A stretch of 64,000 nucleotides of DNA from a virus, in IMG/VR virus record IMGVR_UViG_3300037010_001749, positions 21,896 through 85,895 of that record; one strand, 5' to 3'. The position numbers and the translations under genes are program-made. Shown in pieces: positions 53,492 through 62,373 of the stretch (positions within the stretch are counted from its first letter, which is position 1; the number at the start of each line of letters is the position of its first letter). Under the pieces are notes generated by a model, which searched no databases, had not been told where the DNA came from, and was given only the letters and a program-made list of their open reading frames with translations.

Positions 53492-54340
53492 ATGCTGCTG
53501 CCTGCCTCACCCTGGTCTCGCCAACCGACGCTGCAAAGCGGGCTGGTGCTGCGGCCGGGGATCAACTGGTCGGCGGGAATCCTTGCCCGGGACTGGACGC
53601 TGCGCAGCGGGCGCCCCACGCGCATAGGCACGGTGTCACTTGCTCGCAACGGGCAAGGGGAGGCCGCATCGTTCAGCGGCACAGGCACCAATGCCGTCAG
53701 AACGTCGATTCTTGGGGGTGTTGCGCTTGGCGCGGGCCCCCTTGCACTACTTGCCGTTTTCAGAACGCTGAACACCACGGCCGACAAGACGTTTGTCGGG
53801 CTCGGGTCAGAAACAGGGGGCACGGGCAACTCGGTTTTTGCTATTGCTTGTAGTGCGACAAACGCGGCGCAGATTCGGCTGATCGCTGGCGGCTCCAGCA
53901 GCAACGGAGATGGCGGTGGGGTCGCAGGAACGGTCATCAATGACGGCGCGGTCCACGCGGCGCTGTTGGCTGTTGACAAGTTCAGCACCTCCGTGGCCAG
54001 CAGTGCCCGGTTGTTTCTCGATGGGCGTCTTGTGCAGACGTATGCCACGCCCGCAATCGGGCTGAGCAACTACACCAGCTTGGTGTCGGGCGGGTTCCGG
54101 CGCGCAGCCACTGACTTTGCGGGAGGGGCGTGCGACGTACTGTGGGCCCAACTCCTCGTTGGCGGCGTCACCGACGCCGTCGGTAACGACTTGACGCGCA
54201 CCCCGTGGGCGAGTTTTCAACAGCCGGGCCGCCGAGGGTGGGGTCTTCCCTCTGCGGCCAGCACCCCCACGCTCTCCGCAGCCACGGTCTTCAACATCAC
54301 GTCCACGACGGTCAGACCGCGTGTGACAATCACGTTCTGA
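53492..54340 (+). CDS. LamG/concanavalin-like fibre protein, 282 aa
   Basis: LFAIACSATNAAQIRLIAGG-like strands, VHAALLAVDKFSTSVASSAR and LFLDGRLVQTYATP follow the laminin-G/concanavalin A pattern used by carbohydrate-binding fibre proteins. Would act at the virion surface in host recognition. Confidence 0.68.
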   Translation: MLLPASPWSRQPTLQSGLVLRPGINWSAGILARDWTLRSGRPTRIGTVSLARNGQGEAASFSGTGTNAVRTSILGGVALGAGPLALLAVFRTLNTTADKTFVGLGSETGGTGNSVFAIACSATNAAQIRLIAGGSSSNGDGGGVAGTVINDGAVHAALLAVDKFSTSVASSARLFLDGRLVQTYATPAIGLSNYTSLVSGGFRRAATDFAGGACDVLWAQLLVGGVTDAVGNDLTRTPWASFQQPGRRGWGLPSAASTPTLSAATVFNITSTTVRPRVTITF

Positions 54341-54347
54341 GGCTCCC

Positions 54348-54641
54348 ATGGCAACTGGGCAAGGCACCGTTACCTTCGACTTTGGCTCCGCGCCAGGGAC
54401 GAACATCGTCCAGGCCACCGTGATCGGCCAAGGCGCCATCGGCGCAGGCAGCAAGGTCGATTTCTTTTTGATGGGCACGGACTCCACGGTGAACCACAAC
54501 GGTTACGAGCACGCGCTGCTCTCGCTGTTCATGGGCTTTGCCTGCATGTCCATCACCCCGGCCTCTGGGTTTGTCGCCCAGGCCATGTCGAACTTGAGGC
54601 TCACGGGCCTCGTAACCGCCCGCTTCGTCTGGGCCGATTGA
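54348..54641 (+). CDS. Hypothetical beta protein, 97 aa
   Basis: FDFGSAPGTNIVQATVIGQG and DSTVNHNGYEHALLSLFMGF; looks like a small virion Ig-like domain. Unknown. Confidence 0.65.
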   Translation: MATGQGTVTFDFGSAPGTNIVQATVIGQGAIGAGSKVDFFLMGTDSTVNHNGYEHALLSLFMGFACMSITPASGFVAQAMSNLRLTGLVTARFVWAD

Positions 54642-54651
54642 GGAGTACAAA

Positions 54652-56154
54652 ATGGGTCTGCAAGTAGAAGGTTTTGCCGTCGCAAACGGCATGAATGTTG
54701 ACGCTGCAAACAACGCGCGGGTCAACACCCCGGGCTACAACTCGGCCGGAGTCGCTGTCGGGGGCGGTGACATCAACGGCCCAGCGGTCTTCAGCGAGGT
54801 TGACAGCGGGACGATCACCGCCGCGCGTAGGGTGCTGTCCCCTGAAGTTGACGATGACTACCGCTTCCGTGTTGCCACAGACACCATGCTGGACGAGTAC
54901 GCGTTTCTCGACGTGGTGCAGAACACGGCGAAGTTCAAGCACGACTTCCTGACGTTGACGGCCACTGCCTCAGCCGCTGGCCTCCTGTGCAACAGCGGGG
55001 CCATCACGACCACGACCACAGGTATGACGTTCGGCACGTTCGCCATGTTCCCCTGCGGCGGAACGCAGTCGCTGATCACTTGCCAGGAATTTGCGATGTC
55101 GGCCCAGCCGAGCGCCAACCAGGTGTTTGACATCGGCCCGTTCCAGCGTGGCGCGGCCAACCCGTTCTTGCCGCTGGACGGCGCGTATTTTCGAATTTCC
55201 GCTGCCGGTGTGCAGGGCGTGGTGAACTTCAACGGCACCGAGACCTCCTCTGGCGTGTTCACGAACGCCGGGAACACTGGCACTTTCGCCTACGCCAACA
55301 ACCAGGTATACCACTGGCTGATCCAGGCTAACGCCCTGAAGACGACGTTCTGGATTAACAACATCCTGTACGCGGAAATCCTCACGCCGATTGGTCAGCA
55401 CGCGCCCTTCATGTCCCGGGCTTTGCCGTGGTCCCTCCGAGACTCAATCGTGGGCGGCGCGGCCGGCTCTGCCCTACAGCCGTTGGTCAAGTCGTACCAG
55501 GTCTACACGCGAGGGGCGGTCTCCGCCGAGCCTCTGAGCGCCATGCGCAACCGTGTGGACGGCAGCTACCAGCGGCCTGACGCAGCAGTGCTTGGCAGCC
55601 TGGGCACTTACGCGAACAGCACCAATCCAACAGCAGCGGTGCCGAGCAACACGACGCTGACAGTCGGCGCGGCGGGTCTGCTCAATCAAGCGTGGGAGAC
55701 TTTCAGCTTGGCGGTCAACACCGACGCTCTGCTGGCGAGTTACCAAGTCCCTGCAGGCTCAGCCACGGTCCCAGGCAGGCGCTTGAAGGTCATGGGCGTG
55801 AAGCTCTCCAGCTACGTCCAGACTGTGCTCGTGGGCGGCCCGTGCGCCCGAACCTTTGGCTTGGCTTTCGGTGGCACGGCCGTATCGCTGGCCCAAGGCG
55901 AGTCAGCCTCGTTCGCCACGGGCACGACCAAGGCCCGGCGTGTGGTGCTTCTCCCTGAACTCACCCAGATCATCACGGCGGCGCAGGTCGTGAGCACCAT
56001 GATTTCGCAACCCCAAGGCAGCGTGTCGATGTTTCCTGCCCCGGTGTACGTCAACCCGGGCGAATTCGTCCAGGTGTTCGAAAAGATCGTCGGGACTGTG
56101 GGCACCAGCGGCACCATCGTCAACCACATCCAGATCATCGCCGAACCGGAGTGA
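54652..56154 (+). CDS. Large virion fibre-type protein, 500 aa
   Basis: Starts MGLQVEGFAVANGMNVDAAN; long beta-rich Ala/Thr/Asn sequence without transmembrane parts, with NFNGTETSSGVFTNAGNTGT resembling glycan-binding fibres. Largest gene of the cluster between portal and protease; probably the main spike or fibre shaft. The exact role is inferred from context. Confidence 0.7.
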   Translation: MGLQVEGFAVANGMNVDAANNARVNTPGYNSAGVAVGGGDINGPAVFSEVDSGTITAARRVLSPEVDDDYRFRVATDTMLDEYAFLDVVQNTAKFKHDFLTLTATASAAGLLCNSGAITTTTTGMTFGTFAMFPCGGTQSLITCQEFAMSAQPSANQVFDIGPFQRGAANPFLPLDGAYFRISAAGVQGVVNFNGTETSSGVFTNAGNTGTFAYANNQVYHWLIQANALKTTFWINNILYAEILTPIGQHAPFMSRALPWSLRDSIVGGAAGSALQPLVKSYQVYTRGAVSAEPLSAMRNRVDGSYQRPDAAVLGSLGTYANSTNPTAAVPSNTTLTVGAAGLLNQAWETFSLAVNTDALLASYQVPAGSATVPGRRLKVMGVKLSSYVQTVLVGGPCARTFGLAFGGTAVSLAQGESASFATGTTKARRVVLLPELTQIITAAQVVSTMISQPQGSVSMFPAPVYVNPGEFVQVFEKIVGTVGTSGTIVNHIQIIAEPE

Positions 56155-56159
56155 ACTGA

Positions 56160-56597
56160 ATGGCCCTACTGCTGGCGCTCACGGGCGGCCCGGCAGTCCC
56201 GGCGATTTACTACGTCATCGGGCCTGCTGCTGGGTGGGTAGACCCGACTGACGACGAGGTAGTTGCCGGGCAACTCAGCGGCGGCGGGACCGCGACCGCC
56301 CAAGGCAGCCAAGCATCGGCAACATCCACCACGACGGTGGACTTTGCCCTTGATGCCTTCGGGCTGACCCCGGGCGGAAGCTACAAGATAGCCTACGTCT
56401 GGTGGGATGGGGTGGCCCCCATAGCTCCCCCGGACAGCAGCAACGTCCAGGTTTCTGCCGCGTTCACCATGCTCGGCGGCAACCGGTTCAAAGTCTGGAG
56501 CGGCTCAGCCTGGACCGCCAAAATCTTGAAGTTCTGGAACGGCACGGCTTGGGTGCCCAAGCCCGGGAAGTTCTGGAACGGGACGACCTGGGCCTGA
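56160..56597 (+). CDS. Fibre protein with W-N-G-T repeats, 145 aa
   Basis: The C-terminus has three repeats of a (F/V)W(N/S)G(T/S)xW motif (FKVWSGSAWTAKILKFWNGT, then AWVPKPGKFWNGTTWA). Such repeats suggest carbohydrate or trimer contacts. Surface protein by inference. Confidence 0.65.
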   Translation: MALLLALTGGPAVPAIYYVIGPAAGWVDPTDDEVVAGQLSGGGTATAQGSQASATSTTTVDFALDAFGLTPGGSYKIAYVWWDGVAPIAPPDSSNVQVSAAFTMLGGNRFKVWSGSAWTAKILKFWNGTAWVPKPGKFWNGTTWA

Positions 56598-56624
56598 TAG
56601 CGCACCAACGACTTGCGAGGTATC

Positions 56625-57155
56625 ATGAAAGGATCGTTTGACCAAGTCCTGGCTGACCCCTTCCTCGGCCTTCAGGAGACCTTCATGAGTACAGCGCTGC
56701 CCGCCTCCCCTGAGCTACTAGATCCCGCGCCGGCGCCTCCGCCCACCGAAGCCTGGAGCCTGGCGGATCCGCCTGCTGGCGCGGTGGCCAACGTCAGCTA
56801 CGTTGTGGTGCCGGCCGAGCAAATTCGCGAGTGGCAGGCTAGCGTCGCTTGGATGCAGCAGCAGGCGCAGATCTTTGATCGTGCCACGTTGGCGGCTGAG
56901 AGCAATGCCCAGACGTTCCAGCAGCAAAAGGTTGCGATGGAACGCCACGCAACCGCGGTCGAGAACCTGGTCAACGGCCTGTCAGCTACGATGTCTCAGC
57001 CGGTGGCGCAAGCTCCGAGGACCACGCTACAGGTTGCTGACGCCCTGCTCGCGGTGCTTGCCCCTATCATGCAGGACAAAACACCGCTTGCTGTGTTCCA
57101 GCGCGTGAAGGCCTTGACCGACATGCGCAAAGCCTACCTTTCTGCCTTCCAATGA
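56625..57155 (+). CDS. Hypothetical protein, 176 aa
   Basis: ATG 56625 six bases after GAGG; ATG 56685 with GGAG seven bases upstream is an equally good shorter start. Pro-rich N-terminus (LDPAPAPPPTEAWSL) and a helical Gln-rich core. Unknown. Confidence 0.65.
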   Translation: MKGSFDQVLADPFLGLQETFMSTALPASPELLDPAPAPPPTEAWSLADPPAGAVANVSYVVVPAEQIREWQASVAWMQQQAQIFDRATLAAESNAQTFQQQKVAMERHATAVENLVNGLSATMSQPVAQAPRTTLQVADALLAVLAPIMQDKTPLAVFQRVKALTDMRKAYLSAFQ

Positions 57156-57487
57156 TCGGACCACTCACTATGACCAAGAACCTCCTGATCTCGATCGAAA
57201 ATTCAGTCGAGACGCCGCTGCCCGACAGCGTGACCTTCGCGGGCTTCAAATTCACGCTGCGGTCGATGCAGCCTGGCGTGGCCGACAGTGCCTCCAGCGT
57301 GGTGGCCGAGACCGTGTACACGTTTCCCGACGTGGCTCTCGGCAGCTATGTGGCTGAGGTGGTAGCCATGGGGTCGAACGACCAGCCCCTCGGAACACCG
57401 GTGTCGATCAAGGTCGAAGTGGCTGATGTACCGCCGCCGGCCCTGACGTACCCCCAACCTGCAGTCCTTGCTTTCTCCGTGTTCTGA
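57152..57487 (+). CDS. Hypothetical beta protein, 111 aa
   Basis: ATGA overlap with the upstream gene. ISIENSVETPLPDSVTFAGF and SYVAEVVAMGSNDQ suggest a fibronectin/Ig-like fold. Likely virion decoration. Confidence 0.68.
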   Translation: MIGPLTMTKNLLISIENSVETPLPDSVTFAGFKFTLRSMQPGVADSASSVVAETVYTFPDVALGSYVAEVVAMGSNDQPLGTPVSIKVEVADVPPPALTYPQPAVLAFSVF

Positions 57488-57618
57488 GGCTGGCGGTGTA
57501 CTATCCAGCCCAAAGTGCCGGCGCTGTGAAGGCGCTGTCTGGCGATCACCCGAAAAGCCAGGCTGGGCGCTTGAATCCTTCAAGCACAGCCCAGCTCACC
57601 GGGCGTGGAGTCAAGCGC

Positions 57619-58044
57619 ATGCGCAACCCCTACACCACCCTGGGTGTCCTCAAGCTCTACGCCTGCCTTGCGGCAGGTATCACTGGCTGGGAAGGCCTGG
57701 CCACGCAACCAGCAGTGCCTTTTGCCCATCTGCTGGCTTTCGGCCTGCTGCTGAGCGTGGCGATGGTTGGCCTGGTTGACGCGGTGGTGAACGATATGCT
57801 GCCGGCTCACTACGAAGCGACGTGGACAGCCACCTACCGCTACTTCATTTTCGTGGCGTTGGCCACTGGCCAGTTGTCAGTTCTGCACGCCTACGTGGTG
57901 GGTGAGCACATCAGCTACTCAGCAATCCGGTATGCTCTCGATGCCGCGGCGGCTGTCTCAGTTGCCGTTCTTGACATCGGACTCAGGCGCCACCATGCAA
58001 AAAATCGAAGTGCCGAATCTACGCTACCAGCTGGTGTTGCTTAG
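57619..58044 (+). CDS. Membrane protein, 141 aa (holin-like)
   Basis: ATG 57619 eight bases after GGAG. Four hydrophobic helices (e.g. VLKLYACLAAGITGWEGLAT, LLAFGLLLSVAMVGLVDAVV, YFIFVALATGQLSVLHAY) and a basic C-terminus, a multi-span plan seen in some holins or inner-membrane superinfection proteins. An upstream GTG at 57496 is a longer alternative. Confidence 0.65.
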   Translation: MRNPYTTLGVLKLYACLAAGITGWEGLATQPAVPFAHLLAFGLLLSVAMVGLVDAVVNDMLPAHYEATWTATYRYFIFVALATGQLSVLHAYVVGEHISYSAIRYALDAAAAVSVAVLDIGLRRHHAKNRSAESTLPAGVA

Positions 58045-58435
58045 GAACCTGGCGCTACTCCTGGGGATCCTGCCGGCGGTGGCCTGGGGCTTTGCTGAAC
58101 CACTCACGATCGACAATCAACTGGCGGTGATACCCACCGTGGTGTACATCATCACGATGGTTTCGGCCTCTCTTGGCGGTTTGGCCGGTACGCTCCACAG
58201 AGTGTCAAAACACCTCGAGCCCACCGAGACGGTCATCAGGCACCCCAAGATCTTCGTGGCCGCCAACATGCTTGGCGGCCTTGTTGCTGGATGGGTGATG
58301 TTCTTCATGAGCACCCATGCCGGCACGCCGACGCTGCTGGTCCAGGGCTTTGTGCTCATGTGCTCGTTCGGTGGCGCTGCGCTGGTCGAGCGCTTTGTCG
58401 ACCGCTACTTCCCGGCTCCGGGCGAAAAGGGTTGA
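57995..58435 (+). CDS. Putative holin, 146 aa
   Basis: MQKIEVPNLRYQLVLLRNLA, then three or four transmembrane helices including VVYIITMVSASLGGLAGTLH and FVAANMLGGLVAGWVMFF. Similar in plan to LydA-type holins. ATG 57995 overlaps the previous gene by 50 nt. No endolysin follows within the window, so lysis function is only inferred. Confidence 0.58.
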   Translation: MQKIEVPNLRYQLVLLRNLALLLGILPAVAWGFAEPLTIDNQLAVIPTVVYIITMVSASLGGLAGTLHRVSKHLEPTETVIRHPKIFVAANMLGGLVAGWVMFFMSTHAGTPTLLVQGFVLMCSFGGAALVERFVDRYFPAPGEKG

Positions 58436-58437
58436 CC

Positions 58438-59253
58438 ATGTTCCAGCTGCCTTCTTTCTGGGCTGGCGACGACCAGTCCCTTGACCTCCTTGCCTCGGCG
58501 ATGGAGTCGGTCTACGCTATGACCGAGGCGCGGGCAGGCAAGTCTTCCAGCCCATTCGAACTGCCCCCGCTGGTCAACGTGCAGGACGGCGTCGGTGTGG
58601 TCAGTCTGAAGGGCTCCCTCGTCGCCGGCTCTGCGGGCCTCATGCGCCTATTCGGAATCACGGGCTACACGGACTTCCAGGAGGCATTGCTCGAGGCGGC
58701 CACTGACAAGTCGGTCAAGTCCATCATGCTGGACGTGGCCAGTGGCGGCGGCGACGTGAACGGTGTGGACGAGACCAGCGACATCCTGAAGCAGATTGCT
58801 GCGCTCAAACCCGTGATGACCTACGCTAGCGGCCTGATGAACTCAGCTGCGTACTGGCTGGGCTCGGCCGGCACGCGCCGCCTGGCCAGCCAGACCTCCC
58901 AGGTCGGCTCCATCGGCGTCATCGCCGTGCACATGGAGCGGACCAAGCAGATGGAGAAGGATGGCGTCACACCGACGGTTGTACGCAGCGGCAAGTGGAA
59001 GGCCCTTGGCGGCCCCTACGAGAAGCTCTCCGCACTTGCGGAAGCGGAAATCACCAAGCAGGTGATGGCCATCAGCGGTATTTTCGAGAACCGCGTGGCC
59101 AGCAACCTCGGTACGACTCAGGCCAAGGTGCACGACCGCATGGGTCAAGGCCGGGTATTTCTCGGCGCTGAAGCCGTTGATGTTGGCCTTATTCACGGCA
59201 TCGCTACCCACCAGCAGGCGTTCCTCGCTGCAAAAGCGATGGCACGTAGTTGA
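58438..59253 (+). CDS. S49-family prohead protease
   Basis: 271 residues. MLDVASGGGDVNGVDETSDI, GLMNSAAYWLGSAGTRR (catalytic Ser136 in NSAAYW) and QVGSIGVIAVHMER (156-169), with a lysine of SGKWKALGG (186 or 188) as the general base, fit SppA/S49 peptidases used as head-maturation proteases. Lies upstream of scaffold and capsid genes in the usual order. Confidence 0.88.
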   Translation: MFQLPSFWAGDDQSLDLLASAMESVYAMTEARAGKSSSPFELPPLVNVQDGVGVVSLKGSLVAGSAGLMRLFGITGYTDFQEALLEAATDKSVKSIMLDVASGGGDVNGVDETSDILKQIAALKPVMTYASGLMNSAAYWLGSAGTRRLASQTSQVGSIGVIAVHMERTKQMEKDGVTPTVVRSGKWKALGGPYEKLSALAEAEITKQVMAISGIFENRVASNLGTTQAKVHDRMGQGRVFLGAEAVDVGLIHGIATHQQAFLAAKAMARS

Positions 59254-59304
59254 CACTGAGTTAGTGCTCACTCACAATCCCGCAACTTTCGAGGACTACA
59301 CCAA

Positions 59305-59859
59305 ATGGGCAAGAAGATCGTTTTGGACGATGCCACCCGGGCCCTGATCCTGGCCGGCGGCACCGAGATCGAAATCGAGGAGACCACTCCGGCACCTGCC
59401 ACTGGCGCCGCGCCGGTGACGCCTCCCGTTTCGGCTGCTGCCCCTGCCGCTGCCCCTGCGGCCGCGCCTGTCGCCCCGGTGGCCCCTTCTGCTGATCTGG
59501 TCGCCAACCTGATGAGCCAGATCAGCGCGAAGGACACTGCGCTGGTAGAAGCCAACGTCAAGATTGCCACGCTGACCGCTGCGTCCAAAGACGCCACCGA
59601 CAGCCTGCCCGGTCTGCTGGCCATCGCCCAAGGGGTGATTGGCAACATGCAGGTGGCCCTCGGTGCCAGCAGCACAGCTGCCGCCTTGAGCGCTGCTGAT
59701 GCTGTCAAGGAGCACGCACGCATCTCCCCGCTCTACACCGAGAAGTTCAAGACGGGTGGCATCGCCTCCCCCCAGGCTTCCACGGAAGAACCGGGTGCCG
59801 GCAACGTCACCATCCACCCCGCATTTGCCCAGCGCCTCGCTGCGGCCAACGCTAAGTAA
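59305..59859 (+). CDS. Scaffold-like protein, 184 aa
   Basis: Acidic start (IVLDDATRALILAGGTEIEI), a long Ala/Pro linker (AAPAAAPAAAPVAPVAP) and a helical second half (LVANLMSQISAKDTALVEAN), properties of capsid scaffolds. Position between protease and capsid supports this. No specific family recognised. Confidence 0.62.
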   Translation: MGKKIVLDDATRALILAGGTEIEIEETTPAPATGAAPVTPPVSAAAPAAAPAAAPVAPVAPSADLVANLMSQISAKDTALVEANVKIATLTAASKDATDSLPGLLAIAQGVIGNMQVALGASSTAAALSAADAVKEHARISPLYTEKFKTGGIASPQASTEEPGAGNVTIHPAFAQRLAAANAK

Positions 59860-59868
59860 GGAGCTCCC

Positions 59869-60360
59869 ATGAGCCGCGACCACCGCATCGTCCCCACCGC
59901 GCCGACTGAAGCCAGCAAGACCGTGCGTCTCGGCGCCGGCACCGGCGCAGCCAACAACTTTGACCTGAAGGAGCAAGGCAAAGCTGTCAAGCTGGTTGCT
60001 GAATCCCGCTACGACCTTTGCGCCGCCGGCGACGAGATCGAGGGCTTCATCACTTCCGTCGAAGGTGCCACGCAGAACGGCTACAGCATCGGCGGCATTG
60101 CCCAAGAAGACCTGCAGTGGGCTACGGCCGACGGCCTGCAAGGCACCCTTGGCGTTGGTGTGATCGCCGTTGGTGACTACATACTGGCCGGTACCCTGAC
60201 GGCCAAGGGTACTGCCCTGCTGCAGTACCAGAAGGTGGCCAAGGCCACCACGCAGGCCAACGTCAAGGCTTCGCCTTTCAGCTGGCGCGTCGAGTCTCTG
60301 GGCCCGGCTGGCACCGGTGCCGTCGGTACCGCCATCGTCATCCGCCGCCAGGCCTGCTGA
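59869..60360 (+). CDS. Head decoration-like protein, 163 aa
   Basis: Small beta-rich protein directly before the capsid gene, with GDEIEGFITSVEGATQNGYS and VIAVGDYILAGTLTAKGTAL, resembling capsid-stabilising proteins of other phages. Context-based call. Confidence 0.65.
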   Translation: MSRDHRIVPTAPTEASKTVRLGAGTGAANNFDLKEQGKAVKLVAESRYDLCAAGDEIEGFITSVEGATQNGYSIGGIAQEDLQWATADGLQGTLGVGVIAVGDYILAGTLTAKGTALLQYQKVAKATTQANVKASPFSWRVESLGPAGTGAVGTAIVIRRQAC

Positions 60361-60384
60361 TCCCTCACCCTCACGGAGAATCCA

Positions 60385-61602
60385 ATGAGCGCATTTCTGA
60401 ACCACAAGGGTGAGCCGGAGCAAGTCCAGCTGACCCCGGAAATCTACCGCGCCGCGCATGACGCCAACCTGTCTGTGCCGGCCTTCCTGAACCGTGAGTA
60501 CGGTTCGAAGACGGATCGGGCCAAGCACGGCGACATCTTCAAGCAGATGTGCGTGTCGGAAGGCATCTACATCCCCGGCCGCGACGGCATGGACTTGCGC
60601 GCCGCCACCGTGGGCGACATCCTCGACGGCAAGGCCTCCTTGACCATGGGGGCTGCCACGACCCAGCAGCGCAACACCGACTACGGTGGCACGCAAGCCC
60701 GGATCTTGTTCCCCGCCGCGGTGGTGGACATCATCGAGTCCACGCTGAAGAAAGACCTGGTCACTGACCTGAACCTCTTCAACAGCATGATCTCGCTGCG
60801 CCTGGGTGTCGCCAGCGACACGTTCGAGCAGCCGATGATCAACTACCAGACCAACAACGGTCCGGATGGTGCTGCTCGGGCAACCGCACAGCGCGTTGCT
60901 CAGCTGGCCACACCACCCGCGATGGCTGTCTTCACGACCAGCCAAACCCCCCGTCGGCTGCCGACCTTCTCCATGGGCGCCGAGTTCTCTCAGCAAGCCC
61001 TGAAGACGGCCACGCTGGACCTGGTGGCCCTGAGCTTGGCGCGCTTCATGCAGGTGGAAGAAGACGCCCGCGTGTACGAGTGGCTGTCGAATTTGTGGTC
61101 CGGTGACCTCGACTTCAACATGGCTGCCATCAGCGCTGTGACCACGACTTCCCTGGACGCCCTGGCCACCGGTGGCGTGTTGACGCACAAGGCCTGGGTC
61201 AAGTGGCTGTACCGCCAACGCAAGTACCGTCGCCTCACGCATGCGGTCTGCGACATCGACACGTACTTCAAGATCGAAGGCCGCACGGGTCGCCCGGGCG
61301 CCATCGGCCTGCTGGACCCGACGCTGCCGAAGATCGCACCGGAAGGCATGGCGCAAAACCCGTACGTCGACAACGTGAAGATCATGCTGGTCGACGCGGC
61401 TATCGACGGCGGCCCGGTGCCGGCCAACACCATCTGGGGCGTGGACTCACGCTTCGGCATCGTCAAGGTCAGCAACACCAGCGCGGCCTACAGCGCTGCC
61501 GAGACCTTCGCGATGAAGCGTTCGGAGGCCTTCCGCATCGACACCTCGGAGTCGGTGTACCGCCAGTGGGACGCGGCGTTCGATGTCCTGACGATCGCCT
61601 GA
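60385..61602 (+). CDS. Major capsid protein
   Basis: 405 residues in the protease-scaffold-decoration-capsid order. YGSKTDRAKHGDIFKQMCVS and DGKASLTMGAATTQQRN form an N-arm; a central RLPTFSMGAEFSQQALKTAT and RFMQVEEDARVYEWLSNL fit an HK97-fold spine helix; the C-terminal VSNTSAAYSAAETFAMKRSE is typical. Preceded by GGAGAATCCA before ATG 60385. Confidence 0.82.
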   Translation: MSAFLNHKGEPEQVQLTPEIYRAAHDANLSVPAFLNREYGSKTDRAKHGDIFKQMCVSEGIYIPGRDGMDLRAATVGDILDGKASLTMGAATTQQRNTDYGGTQARILFPAAVVDIIESTLKKDLVTDLNLFNSMISLRLGVASDTFEQPMINYQTNNGPDGAARATAQRVAQLATPPAMAVFTTSQTPRRLPTFSMGAEFSQQALKTATLDLVALSLARFMQVEEDARVYEWLSNLWSGDLDFNMAAISAVTTTSLDALATGGVLTHKAWVKWLYRQRKYRRLTHAVCDIDTYFKIEGRTGRPGAIGLLDPTLPKIAPEGMAQNPYVDNVKIMLVDAAIDGGPVPANTIWGVDSRFGIVKVSNTSAAYSAAETFAMKRSEAFRIDTSESVYRQWDAAFDVLTIA

Positions 61603-61604
61603 GC

Positions 61605-61832
61605 GTGGCTGAAATCACTGTCGTCGATGTGGACGGGCGCTGGGTACTCAACCCCAACGCCTTTCCCTTCGCGGATCCGGAGACCAGAGTGGTCTTCGTC
61701 CCTGGCCAGGTCTACAAGGTGAAGTATGCCGAGGAGTCCTGGATTCACCAGCAGGTGGCGGCAGGCGTGCTTGCCAAGGCCCCAGACCCGATGAAGCCGG
61801 ACAAAGCCGCACCGGCCGAGTCCAAGACCTGA
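61605..61832 (+). CDS. Hypothetical protein, 75 aa
   Basis: GTG 61605, three bases after the capsid stop. AEITVVDVDGRWVLNPNAFP start, ending PMKPDKAAPAESKT. Small capsid-proximal protein of unknown function. Confidence 0.65.
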   Translation: MAEITVVDVDGRWVLNPNAFPFADPETRVVFVPGQVYKVKYAEESWIHQQVAAGVLAKAPDPMKPDKAAPAESKT

Positions 61833-61845
61833 CCCGGCAAGACAG

Positions 61846-61870
61846 AAAGGGCCCCTCACGGGGCCCTTTT
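61846..61870 (+). terminator. Rho-independent terminator after capsid gene
   Basis: AAAGGGCCCC-TCAC-GGGGCCCTTTT: perfect GC-rich stem, 4-nt loop and a short T-run on the plus strand. Would cap the highly expressed capsid transcript. Confidence 0.85.
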
Positions 61871-61884
61871 CACTGGAGCACCTG

Positions 61885-62373
61885 ATGCTTGCGGACTACA
61901 CCACTTTCGACGAGATCCGCGCTGCCCTCGGGGTTTCCGATGAGGAGATCACCGACGAGACCCTGGGGCTGGAGATCCACGAGATCCGTTTCGAAGAGGA
62001 CCTGCGCAGTCTCTCAACACTTGCGTTGAGCACTTGGCTCGCGCTGCCCGGGATCGATAGCCGGTCAACTGCTGAGGTGCGCTTCGGCAAGCTGCTCAAG
62101 CTCTACGCCACCTACTCGGTGGCCTACGCTTTGACCGACAGCGCGGAACTTTTCGGCTTCCTGAAGGTGGCGGACGGCCGGGCGTCCACAGAGCGCACTG
62201 CGCAGGCTTTTGCCAATCTTCGTGGCAGCCTGGCCGGCCGAGTCCGGTCCTTCGGTGACCTGATGCTTGAAGCCTTGAGCGTCATCGTCCCTGACGTGCC
62301 GGCGCCGACTGGCGAATTCCCACTTTGGGTCTCAGCTGTCGGCGGAGCCACCGACCCGGTGACCGACACATGA
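61885..62373 (+). CDS. Head-tail connector protein, 162 aa
   Basis: YTTFDEIRAALGVSDEEITD then LSTLALSTWLALPGIDSRST; helical, acidic, at the connector-gene position. Resembles gp15/gp6-type adaptors in layout only. Confidence 0.65.
   Translation: MLADYTTFDEIRAALGVSDEEITDETLGLEIHEIRFEEDLRSLSTLALSTWLALPGIDSRSTAEVRFGKLLKLYATYSVAYALTDSAELFGFLKVADGRASTERTAQAFANLRGSLAGRVRSFGDLMLEALSVIVPDVPAPTGEFPLWVSAVGGATDPVTDT

Noticed and set aside
59296-61356. Minus-strand 686-aa open frame
   Set aside because: Antisense shadow of the scaffold-like, decoration-like and capsid genes, which have clear starts and family context.
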